Source: Muribaculaceae bacterium (GTDB taxonomy: Bacteria; Bacteroidota; Bacteroidia; Bacteroidales; Muribaculaceae). From it: DNA of 34,143 bases. Positions 17,161-25,632 of the stretch are shown one piece after another. Made by a program: the position numbers and the translations under genes. Each line of letters begins with the position of its first letter. Positions within the stretch are counted from its first letter, which is position 1. The stretch is taken from assembly GCA_029061925.1 (NCBI GenBank), contig JAIDRE010000174.1:1-34143 (forward strand), read 5' to 3'. The notes beneath the pieces are model-generated. The model did no database searches. It saw nothing but the letters and a program-made list of their open reading frames with translations, and was not told the origin of the DNA.

Positions 17161-17190
17161 AAAAGGAGCCATGTCTCGCGACATTGCTCC
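17158..17190 (-). terminator. Strong Rho-independent terminator
   Basis: On the minus strand GGAGC-A-ATGTC pairs with GACAT-G-GCTCC around a GCGA loop (17165-17190), an 11-position stem with one mismatch, followed at once by seven Ts. It ends transcription coming from porU and from the internal promoter at 17289-17320. Confidence 0.85.
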
Positions 17191-17282
17191 CTCTGACATG
17201 TTGTAAAGTGTATACAGGGATGTGATTAAACTTCAAATAGGGGTTAAATGAATTATGAAGACTAATTATTATTCCTTTCATT
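17158..17282 (-). ncRNA. Candidate small RNA or attenuated leader downstream of porU
   Basis: A near-consensus promoter (17289-17320) predicts a start near 17282, and a strong terminator ends about 125 bases later, with no recognised gene between. A 42-codon frame begins with the ATG at 17281 but runs straight through the terminator stem, so it is probably not coding. Near the 3' end, CATGTC (17195-17200) could pair with the 3' arm of the terminator (GACATG, 17170-17175), an alternative to the terminator stem. It may be an independent small RNA, an attenuator for the phosphatase operon, or the processed 3' end of the porU transcript. No known RNA family is recognised. Confidence 0.42.
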
Positions 17283-17288
17283 TTGATG

Positions 17289-17320
17289 CAAAGGTAATTT
17301 GAAAAAATATATGCACCAAA
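17289..17320 (-). promoter_or_regulatory. Bacteroidetes-type promoter downstream of porU
   Basis: Minus strand TTTG (17317-17320), 20-base spacer, TACCTTTG (17289-17296): a full match to TTTG-N20-TAnnTTTG. It lies 37 bases after the porU stop and points at the candidate small RNA, not at a directly adjacent gene. Confidence 0.7.
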
Positions 17321-17356
17321 TTTTTTAACGTTTTTTTGGCAAAAAAATCACTCGGT

Positions 17357-20300
17357 TTAGTTGCTTACCGCAATCTTGGCGGCACGCGAAATGCTATGGG
17401 AACCACTTAACTCTCTGATGTTTAACCGATAAATGTAAATTCCGCGATTTACACGTCGATGTGATCGGTCAGTCAAATTCCAGGTCAATGGATTGGACTT
17501 GAAACTGTCACCCCGACATTGGCGCGATGACTCCCAAACGAGATTGCCTCTGATGTCAAAAATATGGAGAGTGACATCTACCATCTCGGTCGGTCTGTTA
17601 TATTCAATGTAAAAATTAGCTTTATCAATTACCGGCTGCGAATCGGTATAAATCGCTAATATTTCGGGATTTAAACCGACTTGCGTTACAAACTCTATTA
17701 TTTGGCTCGTGTGGTTTCCCGCAATATCGCTAACTTCAAAAGCCAACGAGTGGCGTCCGTCTTCCAACTCATGAAGCGGATAAACAATTCTACCATTTGA
17801 ATAATATAACATGATGCCTGACAATGGTTTGCCGTCAAGTTTCAGTATCATTCTGTTATCGTTGCTCGATGATGAAATATCAATAGCCGTATCATCGGTA
17901 ACAGTTATATAGACCGTTGGCGAACTGTTGACAATATCGCCTGAACGGAATGCCGGACGGTTGAGGTAAAAGCTATCGATAACCGGCTTTATTGTATCGA
18001 CTATTCCGTCGCCTTTCCCATAAATATAGAAGCGTGTTTCGAGTCCCGAAGCTTCGATACCAGAATGTTTATCAATCGCATACAGTTTCATTGTCGCGTT
18101 CCGATAGTTGTCTGAAATCTCAGCCGGAATGATTGCGGTCGTGTTGAATATTCCGTTGACAACTGTGTCCGTGCCGATATATAGCAACTGCCCTTCAGTA
18201 TCAAAAACGTCAGTGTTACCGTTGGTTGTAACTGTCGTTTCGGCGTCATATAATTTTATTGTGAGGGTACCATTAAAGTCACCATCGGTCAAAACCGCAC
18301 CCTCAACTGTTATTCTTGACATCGCACCGACAGTCGGTTGGGTGTCGTCAGAAATCTTGACATCATTAATCATATTCACGATTACCCGATTTTTGATAGC
18401 TGCAATTTTGACAGCCGGGTCGCCAAGAAGAACATATCGCAGCTTATTATCATATTGACACCGGTTTTTTGCCCGCTGAAATATCTCACCGATTGTCAAA
18501 TCTTTATTGTAAATCAGTGACCCGAAAGCCGATGCGAGTTCGCCGTTTTGGTGCATATTGACAGGTCGTGTCGCGCTTATCGCAGCAATAACACCACCAT
18601 TGCGATTATTCAATAGCATTTCGCCCCCCGAAATTTCGTTGTTATCACATCTCAAAAAGTCACATGTGAATGCCAATGTGGCAGGGGGAATAGATAAATT
18701 CAGATTCAGTATATCATTGTAGGTCATTAGTTTATCGGCTGTAAGAGAGGTCTGACCGGCATGACCGATGAATGTCCACCATCCGACTCCGTTATTGAGT
18801 TCTGCCTCTAATTTTTTGCGAGCATCGGGGAATGTTCCGTTACTTTTTTTGAATGCGTCAAGATATATTTTTGAAAACGTAACATCTTGTCCTCCAGACT
18901 CCTTCATCCTTCCAATCATATTTTCGGCATAACGGAGATGACACCCGTCGTCGCCATCGTCGGCAAGCATTAAAGCTTTGGTTTTCCATTCTCCCGGCTT
19001 AGGATTATTGGCGTAGTTGATTATTTTATCGACAATATTTTCAGCCTCTTGTGCAGATGTAATACAAATTCGCCCGACTGCAATTGAGAGCGTGTCTCTA
19101 TCACCGAGAATAGCATAATAATCGTCGGTTGTATAAGAAGTTGCGTCGTTGAGCGATTCCTCTGACTGCCAGGTTGGTAGTAATGGATAGCTGATATTTT
19201 TACACTCTGCAGTCAGTTGGCGATTATCATATACTCCGCGCCCGAAAAGTAACGCATATTTGAGTGGTTGTCCCGCTTTCAACCCTCGGTCATAGTACAT
19301 TTTCAGACATTTTCTGATTCCCTCGGGATCAAATCGCCCCGACGAAAATTCATTGTAAATCTGTTCAGCGGATAAAACGACTGCCGGGATGCCTTCGCTA
19401 TTGTGGAGATTGGCAAGCCGCATCGCCTGACTTTTCCATCTTTCGGGTGAGATAATTATCATTTGTGGCAGAGAAAAATCGGTGTGAATGTCTTGATTTT
19501 CAATGACTGACTCATAAGCCGGAACCGGCAGCTTATCGACTGATGTTATAGCTTGATAACATCGATAAGTCTCTGATTGATCTAAGTGATTTGACTCTAT
19601 TCTTGTGATTTGCTGAGGGTTAGTTATGTCAAAAATCAGATAGTTTGAGTCTTCAATTCTACCCCCTTTTGAAAAGAAAATCTGATTGTCAGCAGACAAA
19701 TTGCATGGATATGCAACCGCCACATAATCGAGATTGGCTCTACGCAACTGACCTGCCGAAGTTATTGACAGATTAACCGTTACATTATTACCGCAAGCAG
19801 TTTTTATCGTTGGCGAAATCATCGTTCCGAAATCATACCTAATGTCTTCAATCGGTTGAATTTCAAATATTTTTGAGTTAATTTTCAGTATCGAACCTCC
19901 ACCGATCGACTTTGCAATGAACCGCGTCATAACGGTTGCCTCACTATTAAGAACTGCCCCTGGAGTCGGAATTGCGAAAGTCTGATTAGATTGTCGTGTA
20001 AAATCCTCTCCCACCAAGAGTTGTCCTGTCTTACCGGGCGAAAACAGTTCTGACTGATGCCAAGTGACGGCATAGGTTTTAGCGTCATCTGTTGATATTG
20101 ATGTTTGCTGCCCGACTTGAAAATCAAGCGGTTGTCTTTGATCTGTTGTCAAAAAATAGTAAGCTTTAGTGCTGTAAGGGTTTGTTGTGATCGATGGCGT
20201 CAAGTCGTTATTTAAACTTGCTCTGACCGGACCTTCAGCAAAGAACAGGAGCCCCCCGTCAATCTCCATAGTCTGAATCTGTGGCATTTCATCGCTACCG

Positions 20301-20503
20301 TCACCACACCCATATCCAAATATCCTCACATCTTTGGGTGAAACGAGCCCCCATTTTGTTAGCAAGGTTCCAGGAATGAAGTGAAAGCCATGTTCGTTCA
20401 CACTCACTTTTGTCCATTCTCCCGACGAAAGAGGTGAGTTTGCTGATACTTTGGGTGTCAGGCATCCTATTAACAGACAAATATATAGGGCTAAGCGTCT
20501 CAC
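17357..20503 (-). CDS. porU: PorU, type IX secretion system C-terminal signal peptidase (sortase)
   Basis: The 1048-residue protein is a clan CD, C25 (gingipain-like) cysteine peptidase at the cell surface. In the known system it removes the C-terminal signal of type IX cargo and links the cargo to anionic LPS. It has a signal peptide (MRRLALYICLLIGCLTPKVSA) and N-terminal beta-rich domains. The peptidase domain has H581 (TFIGHAGQTS) and C614 (AFTCDFLRCDN), and immunoglobulin-like domains follow. The ending fits a PorU C-terminal domain: NFYIEYNRPTEMVDVTLHIFDIRGNLVWE, then a GIYIYRLNIR strand. The start is GTG, sharing its G with the TAG stop of the GNAT gene, a sign of coupled translation. 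PorV is two genes upstream. Confidence 0.92.
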   Translation of the reverse strand: MRRLALYICLLIGCLTPKVSANSPLSSGEWTKVSVNEHGFHFIPGTLLTKWGLVSPKDVRIFGYGCGDGSDEMPQIQTMEIDGGLLFFAEGPVRASLNNDLTPSITTNPYSTKAYYFLTTDQRQPLDFQVGQQTSISTDDAKTYAVTWHQSELFSPGKTGQLLVGEDFTRQSNQTFAIPTPGAVLNSEATVMTRFIAKSIGGGSILKINSKIFEIQPIEDIRYDFGTMISPTIKTACGNNVTVNLSITSAGQLRRANLDYVAVAYPCNLSADNQIFFSKGGRIEDSNYLIFDITNPQQITRIESNHLDQSETYRCYQAITSVDKLPVPAYESVIENQDIHTDFSLPQMIIISPERWKSQAMRLANLHNSEGIPAVVLSAEQIYNEFSSGRFDPEGIRKCLKMYYDRGLKAGQPLKYALLFGRGVYDNRQLTAECKNISYPLLPTWQSEESLNDATSYTTDDYYAILGDRDTLSIAVGRICITSAQEAENIVDKIINYANNPKPGEWKTKALMLADDGDDGCHLRYAENMIGRMKESGGQDVTFSKIYLDAFKKSNGTFPDARKKLEAELNNGVGWWTFIGHAGQTSLTADKLMTYNDILNLNLSIPPATLAFTCDFLRCDNNEISGGEMLLNNRNGGVIAAISATRPVNMHQNGELASAFGSLIYNKDLTIGEIFQRAKNRCQYDNKLRYVLLGDPAVKIAAIKNRVIVNMINDVKISDDTQPTVGAMSRITVEGAVLTDGDFNGTLTIKLYDAETTVTTNGNTDVFDTEGQLLYIGTDTVVNGIFNTTAIIPAEISDNYRNATMKLYAIDKHSGIEASGLETRFYIYGKGDGIVDTIKPVIDSFYLNRPAFRSGDIVNSSPTVYITVTDDTAIDISSSSNDNRMILKLDGKPLSGIMLYYSNGRIVYPLHELEDGRHSLAFEVSDIAGNHTSQIIEFVTQVGLNPEILAIYTDSQPVIDKANFYIEYNRPTEMVDVTLHIFDIRGNLVWESSRQCRGDSFKSNPLTWNLTDRSHRRVNRGIYIYRLNIRELSGSHSISRAAKIAVSN

Positions 20504-21450
20504 TACAAGTTTAATGTATATGTGTCAAGGCACACTCCACGCGCACCGAATCCCTCTTTTTGAAACAGCAGTCCCGGGTTGATTTCGTACGGTTCATTCT
20601 CCGACGATCCGAGGTCAACAAACCGTTTTCGCTGTCGGCGAGCCTCCTCAATTATAGTGGTCAGCACGAGGTCAACGCCACCGACATTGCGTCCCTCCTC
20701 GGTCGAGGCAATATACTGTGTTTTTACAACAGTGGGGCTGACATAGACCAGCGAGCTGGCAACAGGCTTGTCTCCATCAAATGTCATATATAATTTAATG
20801 TTGTCAGGGAACAGCGACATCAACAATTCGAGTTCTTTTAACGAGTGAACCGGCTTGGCGTTGTACCGCGTCGCCAGATTGTTCGCAAGCATCTCGTAAA
20901 ATGCCTTTATCTCTGTTGACTCCTTGACTTCCAAACCGTTATGTAAAGCCTTTTTGACTCGGCGTTTTCTCAGTTCAGAGTATTCAAGTTGTTCAGTCAA
21001 GTCAACCACGCTCAGTAATCGTCTTCGTGAAATTGTTGCTCCTGAAACAGTTAGTAAATAATCTACATCTCCGACTGATTGTGATTGATAGATGTAGGGC
21101 GGTTGCGTTATCGTCATCCGCTCAAATCCATTCTCGGCAAGAAAGGCTTTTGAGACTTCAACGATTGTCGTAATGTCGTTATGACGGCATCTTTTACTTA
21201 TCAAAATTCCACCGAACGTCAGTCCTGGATGACTTGCAAAAGTTGCGGCATCCTTTACCGCAGGAATAACCGCTTCTATCCTGTTTTTACGAGAGAAAAC
21301 AAGTGAGCAATCTACAAAACGGTTGCCGTGATAACTGATATAATTTCGGCTATGAATAAAGGTCGCATTGATCGCTTCTGTTTGAACGAAACGATCCCAT
21401 TCCCGTGATTGTCCGGGATTAAAAAGTGATATTTCAATCGGTTGCGACAA
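20503..21450 (-). CDS. GNAT/FemAB-like acyltransferase
   Basis: The 315-residue soluble protein has no signal peptide. The overall pattern of two tandem GNAT-like halves, with a FemAB-type acceptor part (RKRRVKKALHNGLEVKES), a central acyltransferase strand-helix region (LYMTFDGDKPVASSLVYV) and VDLGSSENEPYEINPGLLFQKEGFG near the end, matches the Acetyltransf_6 group. It probably transfers an acyl or aminoacyl group; the substrate is unknown. The start is TTG at 21450, one base after the ispF stop, since no ATG is available nearby in frame. It lies between ispF and porU, so a role in modifying surface or cell-wall components tied to secretion is possible but unproven. Confidence 0.7.
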   Translation of the reverse strand: MSQPIEISLFNPGQSREWDRFVQTEAINATFIHSRNYISYHGNRFVDCSLVFSRKNRIEAVIPAVKDAATFASHPGLTFGGILISKRCRHNDITTIVEVSKAFLAENGFERMTITQPPYIYQSQSVGDVDYLLTVSGATISRRRLLSVVDLTEQLEYSELRKRRVKKALHNGLEVKESTEIKAFYEMLANNLATRYNAKPVHSLKELELLMSLFPDNIKLYMTFDGDKPVASSLVYVSPTVVKTQYIASTEEGRNVGGVDLVLTTIIEEARRQRKRFVDLGSSENEPYEINPGLLFQKEGFGARGVCLDTYTLNL

Positions 21451-21451
21451 T

Positions 21452-21928
21452 TTACATTGACTCTATTAAGACCGATGCATGGGCTGCAATACCTTCGCCA
21501 CGACCTGTAAATCCGAGATGTTCGGTGGTTGTAGCTTTGATTGAAACGCAGTCGAGATCAAGGTCGAGATCATCGGCAACATTGAGTCTCATCCGGTCGA
21601 TGAATGGCGACATCTTGGGAGTTTGCGCGATAATGGTGATGTCAACGTTCACCGGACGGTAATTTTTCTCCATAATCAGGTCAACCACGTGGCGAAGCAG
21701 TCGGCGAGAGTCAGCCCCTTTCCAGCGCTTGTCGGTGTCGGGGAAATGATAACCGATATCACGCAAGGCAGCCGCACCGAGAAGTGCATCAGCCAAAGCG
21801 TGTAGAGCTACATCGGCATCGCTGTGTCCGAGTAACCCTTTTTCCGACGGGATCGATACTCCGCAGATGATACATGGACGTCCCTCAACCAAAGCGTGAA
21901 CGTCAAATCCGTTTCCGATTCTGATCAT
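21452..21928 (-). CDS. ispF: 2-C-methyl-D-erythritol 2,4-cyclodiphosphate synthase
   Basis: The 158-residue enzyme forms the cyclic diphosphate in the MEP pathway to isoprenoids, acting as a cytoplasmic trimer. The metal ligands D9 and H11 (GFDVH) and H43 are present, with the GHSDADV motif before H43, and the C-terminal [19 protein letters not shown] signature is intact. Length is normal for monofunctional IspF. It starts 28 bases after the porV stop and ends one base before the TTG start of the GNAT gene. The MEP route supplies undecaprenyl carrier for wall and LPS synthesis, a plausible but indirect link to the surface genes around it. Confidence 0.96.
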   Translation of the reverse strand: MIRIGNGFDVHALVEGRPCIICGVSIPSEKGLLGHSDADVALHALADALLGAAALRDIGYHFPDTDKRWKGADSRRLLRHVVDLIMEKNYRPVNVDITIIAQTPKMSPFIDRMRLNVADDLDLDLDCVSIKATTTEHLGFTGRGEGIAAHASVLIESM

Positions 21929-21956
21929 AAAACCTGTATTGTGTGATAGTTAAGTA

Positions 21957-23168
21957 TTATTGTCGCCCAAAAAGTCGGGTAATTGTTTCGAGATTGAAAG
22001 TCAGTGTAAATCTCAGTGTCTGGTCGAGTGGCGAAAGTCGTCCGGTCGCAACCATGTATGACATATCGAGCATCGCGACATTGTTGAACGAGAATCCGGC
22101 ACCAAAACCGAGGTAGTTATTGTTACCTTTATATTTGCTCTGATGATGATAGCCCGCTCTCAAAAAGAAGGTGTTGTTATAGTCATATTCCGCACCAATC
22201 GAATACTCGATCTCGCGCATCTCCTCCTTAAAGCCGCCCGGTGCATCGCTGAACGATTTGAATATACCCGAGATTGACGACGTGTTTTCCCATTTTTGAA
22301 GAGCTTCGGCATATTCCGCTTCCCCATCAAGGGTCGATGTGTCATAATCAGTCTCGCGCGGTTTTATCGGAACAAGCAACTTGTTGAAATCGACTGAAAG
22401 GGCGAGATTGTGACGGTCGGCAACAGGATATTTAAAGGTGGTTCCGAGTCGCAGGTTGGTCGGCAGAAACGCCACATCGGCCCCGTGGTTATAGTTGACT
22501 TTGGTTCCGATGTTAGAGATATTCCAGCCCCATGACCATTGACACTCGTTGCGCCCTATTATCGGGTAAGTCGTAAAATATCCCGCTATGTCACCCGAAA
22601 AAGCCGACGCTCCGGTTGACATATCTCCGGCGTAAGTGTCGCCAAATCCGAGGTCGCTGTATATATACCTCAACACAATTGCCATCGAATATTTTTGTGA
22701 CAATTTGAGCGAGTAACCCGCATCAACCGACATCTCGTAAGGGTGAATAGTCATGTCAGCTGCACCCGTGAAACTGTTCAGCGTAAGGTTGCCGAGCGAG
22801 AAATATCTTAACGAGAGCGAGACCGACTGGTTGTCATACTGCCCCGGTTTGTAATAACCCGTCAGGTTAGTAAGAAAAATGTCATTTATAAGACTACGCA
22901 TCCACGGTGTATAGCTTAACGACACCTCGCCACGGTTAAACGCAAAGGCATATTTAGCCGGATTCCAGAACTGGGCATTTGCATCGGGGTCGGTCGCGGA
23001 GCCAATGTCACCCATCGCCGCACCGCGTGCATCAGTCGCTATCAGAAGCGAGTTAACCCCGGTGTTAACGGGGTTAAACTGTGAATCTTTGATATTGTCA
23101 TCAGCCATTGCTATCATCGGGACGATAGCCGCGGCTGTCATCAAAATCAGGCTCCTGAAACCTTGCAT
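21957..23168 (-). CDS. porV: PorV, type IX secretion outer-membrane shuttle protein
   Basis: The 403-residue FadL-like outer-membrane barrel has a signal peptide (MQGFRSLILMTAAAIVPMIAMA). The start of the mature protein (NPVNTGVNSLLIATDARGAAMGDIG) and the DANAQFWNPAKYAF segment are typical of PorV/LptO. In the known system PorV receives cargo from the Sov translocon and carries it to PorU. Fourteen-strand-type amphipathic segments run to the C-terminal strand. It sits 2 bases after folA and 28 bases before ispF. PorU follows two genes later, so the attachment-complex pair is encoded together here. Confidence 0.93.
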   Translation of the reverse strand: MQGFRSLILMTAAAIVPMIAMADDNIKDSQFNPVNTGVNSLLIATDARGAAMGDIGSATDPDANAQFWNPAKYAFAFNRGEVSLSYTPWMRSLINDIFLTNLTGYYKPGQYDNQSVSLSLRYFSLGNLTLNSFTGAADMTIHPYEMSVDAGYSLKLSQKYSMAIVLRYIYSDLGFGDTYAGDMSTGASAFSGDIAGYFTTYPIIGRNECQWSWGWNISNIGTKVNYNHGADVAFLPTNLRLGTTFKYPVADRHNLALSVDFNKLLVPIKPRETDYDTSTLDGEAEYAEALQKWENTSSISGIFKSFSDAPGGFKEEMREIEYSIGAEYDYNNTFFLRAGYHHQSKYKGNNNYLGFGAGFSFNNVAMLDMSYMVATGRLSPLDQTLRFTLTFNLETITRLFGRQ

Positions 23169-23170
23169 TT

Positions 23171-23677
23171 TTAGCCGAGTTTTCGGGTATAGTTAACAAA
23201 TTTATATTTGAGACCCGAACGTTCATCAACTTCAAACGGGCTTGACTCTGTCACGTCCCAGACATTACTGTCTATTTCAGGGAAAAATGTGTCGGCGCCT
23301 TCAGCCGCATCATCAATGTAGGTGATAAACAAATTGTCAGCAATACCCATTGTCTGGCGATAGATTTCACCACCACCGATTATAAATATGTCGCTGTCTG
23401 CTTGTTGCGCAAGTTCGATAGCCTTGTCGAGCGAGCTGACAGTCTCGATATTTGATGCGGAATATGATGCATCGCGTGTAATCACAATGTTTCTTCGACC
23501 CGGCAATGCACCTTTTGGGAGCGATTCAAATGTCTTTCGCCCCATCACCACCGGACACCCCATTGTCAACGCCTTGAAGCGCTTGAGGTCAGGCGAAATA
23601 TGATAGGGCATATCGCCTTGTCGTCCAATCGCATGGTTGCGATCGACCGATACAATGATGTTGATCTTATTCTGCAT
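23171..23677 (-). CDS. folA: Dihydrofolate reductase
   Basis: The 168-residue cytoplasmic enzyme reduces dihydrofolate to tetrahydrofolate with NADPH. Motifs are INIIVSVDRNHAIGRQGDMPYH, the catalytic Asp in SPDLKRFKALT, VVMGRKTFESLP for cofactor binding, and IIGGGEIYRQ. The usual W before the catalytic Asp region is Y here, which I believe occurs in other Bacteroidales DHFRs. The frame extends 15 codons further upstream, but the ATG at 23677 gives the normal DHFR N-terminus (MQNKINIIVSVD) and overlaps the namZ stop by only 11 bases. It is the second gene of the namZ-folA-porV-ispF-GNAT-porU operon. Confidence 0.95.
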   Translation of the reverse strand: MQNKINIIVSVDRNHAIGRQGDMPYHISPDLKRFKALTMGCPVVMGRKTFESLPKGALPGRRNIVITRDASYSASNIETVSSLDKAIELAQQADSDIFIIGGGEIYRQTMGIADNLFITYIDDAAEGADTFFPEIDSNVWDVTESSPFEVDERSGLKYKFVNYTRKLG

Positions 23678-24848
23678 AGAGAAGATATGGGCGACGCTGA
23701 TTTTTGAATTTTTCAACGTCATCAGCCCAGGTTGCTTTGATTTCTTCAGCCGATTTTCCGTCTTTAATCATCTGGCGGATGTCACCGTTGCCGGCGAGCA
23801 GTTCAAAGAAGCGGGTGAAGAACTCGTCACCGAGATTGGTGTTGTTGTAAGCATCAATAACGTATGAGAAGTCAACACCTTTGGCAATGATTTCTTCATC
23901 GCTGAGGTTGCGCAGGTCGCGTCCGTGGCAGAGTTTGTCGAGCAACGGCGGATTCTTGGCACCGTCAACACTGCGGGGTGTAAAGTCAAATGTGCCGTTC
24001 TTGAAGTCAGGGTGACCATACATTTCAAAAGGAGCATCAGTACCGCGGCCGAGACTCACGGGTGTTCCCTCAAAGTAGCAGATTGAGGGGTAGAGATAAA
24101 TTGCGTGATTGTTCTTCAAGTTAGGTGACGGAGCAATCGGGAGCTCGTAGCGGGTCTGGTGAGTATAATTTTTACAGGGGATAACTGTCAAAGGAATCTT
24201 AACACCATCTTTGAGCCAGCCCTCTCCGTTAGCCATGCGGGCGATTTCGCCGAGAGTCATACCGTGAACGGTTGTGATAGGAAGACGACCAACACCTGAT
24301 TGATATTTCATATCGAGAATCGGACCGTCAACATACATTCCGTTGGGGTTGGGACGGTCGAGTACCATAAACTCTTTATTGTCGCGTGCGGCGGCATTCA
24401 TGAGGTCAATCATTGTGCAATAATAAGTATAGAAACGAAGACCAACATCCTGAATATCAGTAACGATGATATCAAACTGATCCATAACCTCTTTTGACGG
24501 ATAGCGTGATTTGCCGTCATAGAGCGAAGCGATTTTGATTCCGGTAACGGGGTCAACCGAACTGCTGACATGTTCGCCGGCATCAGCCTTACCGCGGAAA
24601 CCATGTTCGGGAGAGAAAATTGTTGTAACATTCAATCCTTCTTCAAGCATCTTGTCAAGCACGTGTTTGTCGCCAACCATACCTGTATGGTTTGAAAGAA
24701 GAGCAATACGTTTACCTTTGAGACGGGGGAAATAATCGTCTGTGCGAGCTGCGCCAACGATAACATCCGAATTATCAGCCGCCTGTGCAGACCTACATGC
24801 TGCCAATGTTATAACAATGACAAGAAGGATAGAAAATAATTTTCTCAT
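23667..24848 (-). CDS. namZ: Exo-beta-N-acetylmuramidase (NamZ, DUF1343/GH171), lipoprotein
   Basis: The 393-residue protein is exported by a signal ending LAAC (lipidated C18 probable). It has the DUF1343 hallmarks: ALLSNHTG near residue 50, IFSPEHGFRG with E81-H82, DIQDVGLRFYTY, DRPNP and the YFEGTPVSLGRGTDAPF segment. NamZ enzymes release terminal MurNAc from peptidoglycan fragments for wall recycling, here in the periplasm. It is the first gene of the operon behind a near-consensus promoter. The downstream genes are not obviously part of MurNAc recycling. Confidence 0.9.
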   Translation of the reverse strand: MRKLFSILLVIVITLAACRSAQAADNSDVIVGAARTDDYFPRLKGKRIALLSNHTGMVGDKHVLDKMLEEGLNVTTIFSPEHGFRGKADAGEHVSSSVDPVTGIKIASLYDGKSRYPSKEVMDQFDIIVTDIQDVGLRFYTYYCTMIDLMNAAARDNKEFMVLDRPNPNGMYVDGPILDMKYQSGVGRLPITTVHGMTLGEIARMANGEGWLKDGVKIPLTVIPCKNYTHQTRYELPIAPSPNLKNNHAIYLYPSICYFEGTPVSLGRGTDAPFEMYGHPDFKNGTFDFTPRSVDGAKNPPLLDKLCHGRDLRNLSDEEIIAKGVDFSYVIDAYNNTNLGDEFFTRFFELLAGNGDIRQMIKDGKSAEEIKATWADDVEKFKNQRRPYLLYAE

Positions 24849-24891
24849 TGTTTTGATAATGATTTATAGTTTTATTTATTGTTATCTGCTT

Positions 24892-24923
24892 CAAAGTTAC
24901 ACCCTTTTGCGCAATAAACCAAA
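24892..24923 (-). promoter_or_regulatory. Promoter for the namZ-folA-porV-ispF-GNAT-porU operon
   Basis: Minus strand TTTG (24920-24923), a 20-base spacer and TAACTTTG (24892-24899) match the Bacteroidetes consensus fully. The predicted start is near 24885, leaving a leader of about 37 bases before the namZ ATG. It lies just after the terminator of the upstream sigma factor gene. Confidence 0.8.
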
Positions 24924-24930
24924 TTATTTT

Positions 24931-24977
24931 TATAAAAACCACAACGCGCGTCTCCTTTGTCGGGGGACGCGCGTTGT
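24931..24977 (-). terminator. Rho-independent terminator of the ECF sigma factor gene
   Basis: ACAACGCGCGTC (24941-24952) and GACGCGCGTTGT (24966-24977) form a perfect 12-bp GC-rich stem that can extend inward by three pairs. On the minus strand it is followed by GGTTTTTAT, so it works as a terminator for that strand only. Confidence 0.85.
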
Positions 24978-25083
24978 AATCTTCCAATTAGAGTTCAGAT
25001 GAATTTTGGTATGAGATGGTAGGAAGATGCTTGAATTTATATTACTTGGTTATGAGATTGTTATGGTTATGGGGTGAGGCGGC

Positions 25084-25590
25084 TTAGCGTGCGTAGTCTT
25101 TGAGCATTTCCTGGAGACGCTGACGAGCAAAGAAGATGCGGCTTTTTACTGTGCCGAGGGGAAGATCCATCTTTTCTGCGATTTCGTTGTATTTGTAACC
25201 CTGAACGTGCATTGTGAAGGGTACGCGATATTCATCAGAGAATGAGTTGATAGCTTCGTTGATCTCTTTTGCAGCGTATGAACCTTCGGGAGTTTCAAAA
25301 CCTGATTCCTGGGGGAGGTTGAGGTGGTAGAGATCTTCGGTCTGGTCAATGATAGTTGCTGAGCGAACAACTTTACGGTAGTTGTTGATAAAGATGTTGC
25401 GCATGATGGTGAAAACCCAGCCTTTGAAGTTGGTGTTCTCAACATATTTTTCTTCGTTGTCGAGAACTTTCAAAGTTGTATCTTGAAGCAAATCGTAAGC
25501 ATCGTCACGATTAGAAGTTAACATGTAAGCAAAGTTAAGAAGGTTGCTTTGGATGTCGAGGAGCTTGGTTTGGATGTTTGATGAACTCAT
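25084..25590 (-). CDS. ECF-type RNA polymerase sigma factor
   Basis: The 168-residue protein has sigma region 2 (about residues 10-78, AYDLLQDTTLKVLDNEEKY and FKGWVFTIMRNIFINNYRK) and region 4 with its helix-turn-helix (about 110-165, GYKYNEIAEKMDLPLGTVKSRIFFARQRL), without regions 1.1 or 3. It should direct RNA polymerase to a dedicated promoter set. No anti-sigma gene lies next to it and the gene is monocistronic, with its own promoter and terminator, so control is probably transcriptional. The spacer upstream carries repeated TTGTGTTAC motifs around the promoter. The target genes are unknown. Confidence 0.93.
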   Translation of the reverse strand: MSSSNIQTKLLDIQSNLLNFAYMLTSNRDDAYDLLQDTTLKVLDNEEKYVENTNFKGWVFTIMRNIFINNYRKVVRSATIIDQTEDLYHLNLPQESGFETPEGSYAAKEINEAINSFSDEYRVPFTMHVQGYKYNEIAEKMDLPLGTVKSRIFFARQRLQEMLKDYAR

Positions 25591-25632
25591 AATTGTAAAT
25601 TTTAGTGGTTAATTTTTATAGTTGAAATTTTA

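Noticed and set aside
17156-17281. Minus-strand 42-codon frame starting at the ATG at 17281
   Set aside because: It would start almost at the transcript start and continue through the terminator stem and T-run; a non-coding RNA explains the signals better.
24742-25002. Plus-strand frame of 86 codons over the namZ promoter and sigma terminator
   Set aside because: It overlaps namZ antisense, then the promoter and terminator, and shows no protein features.
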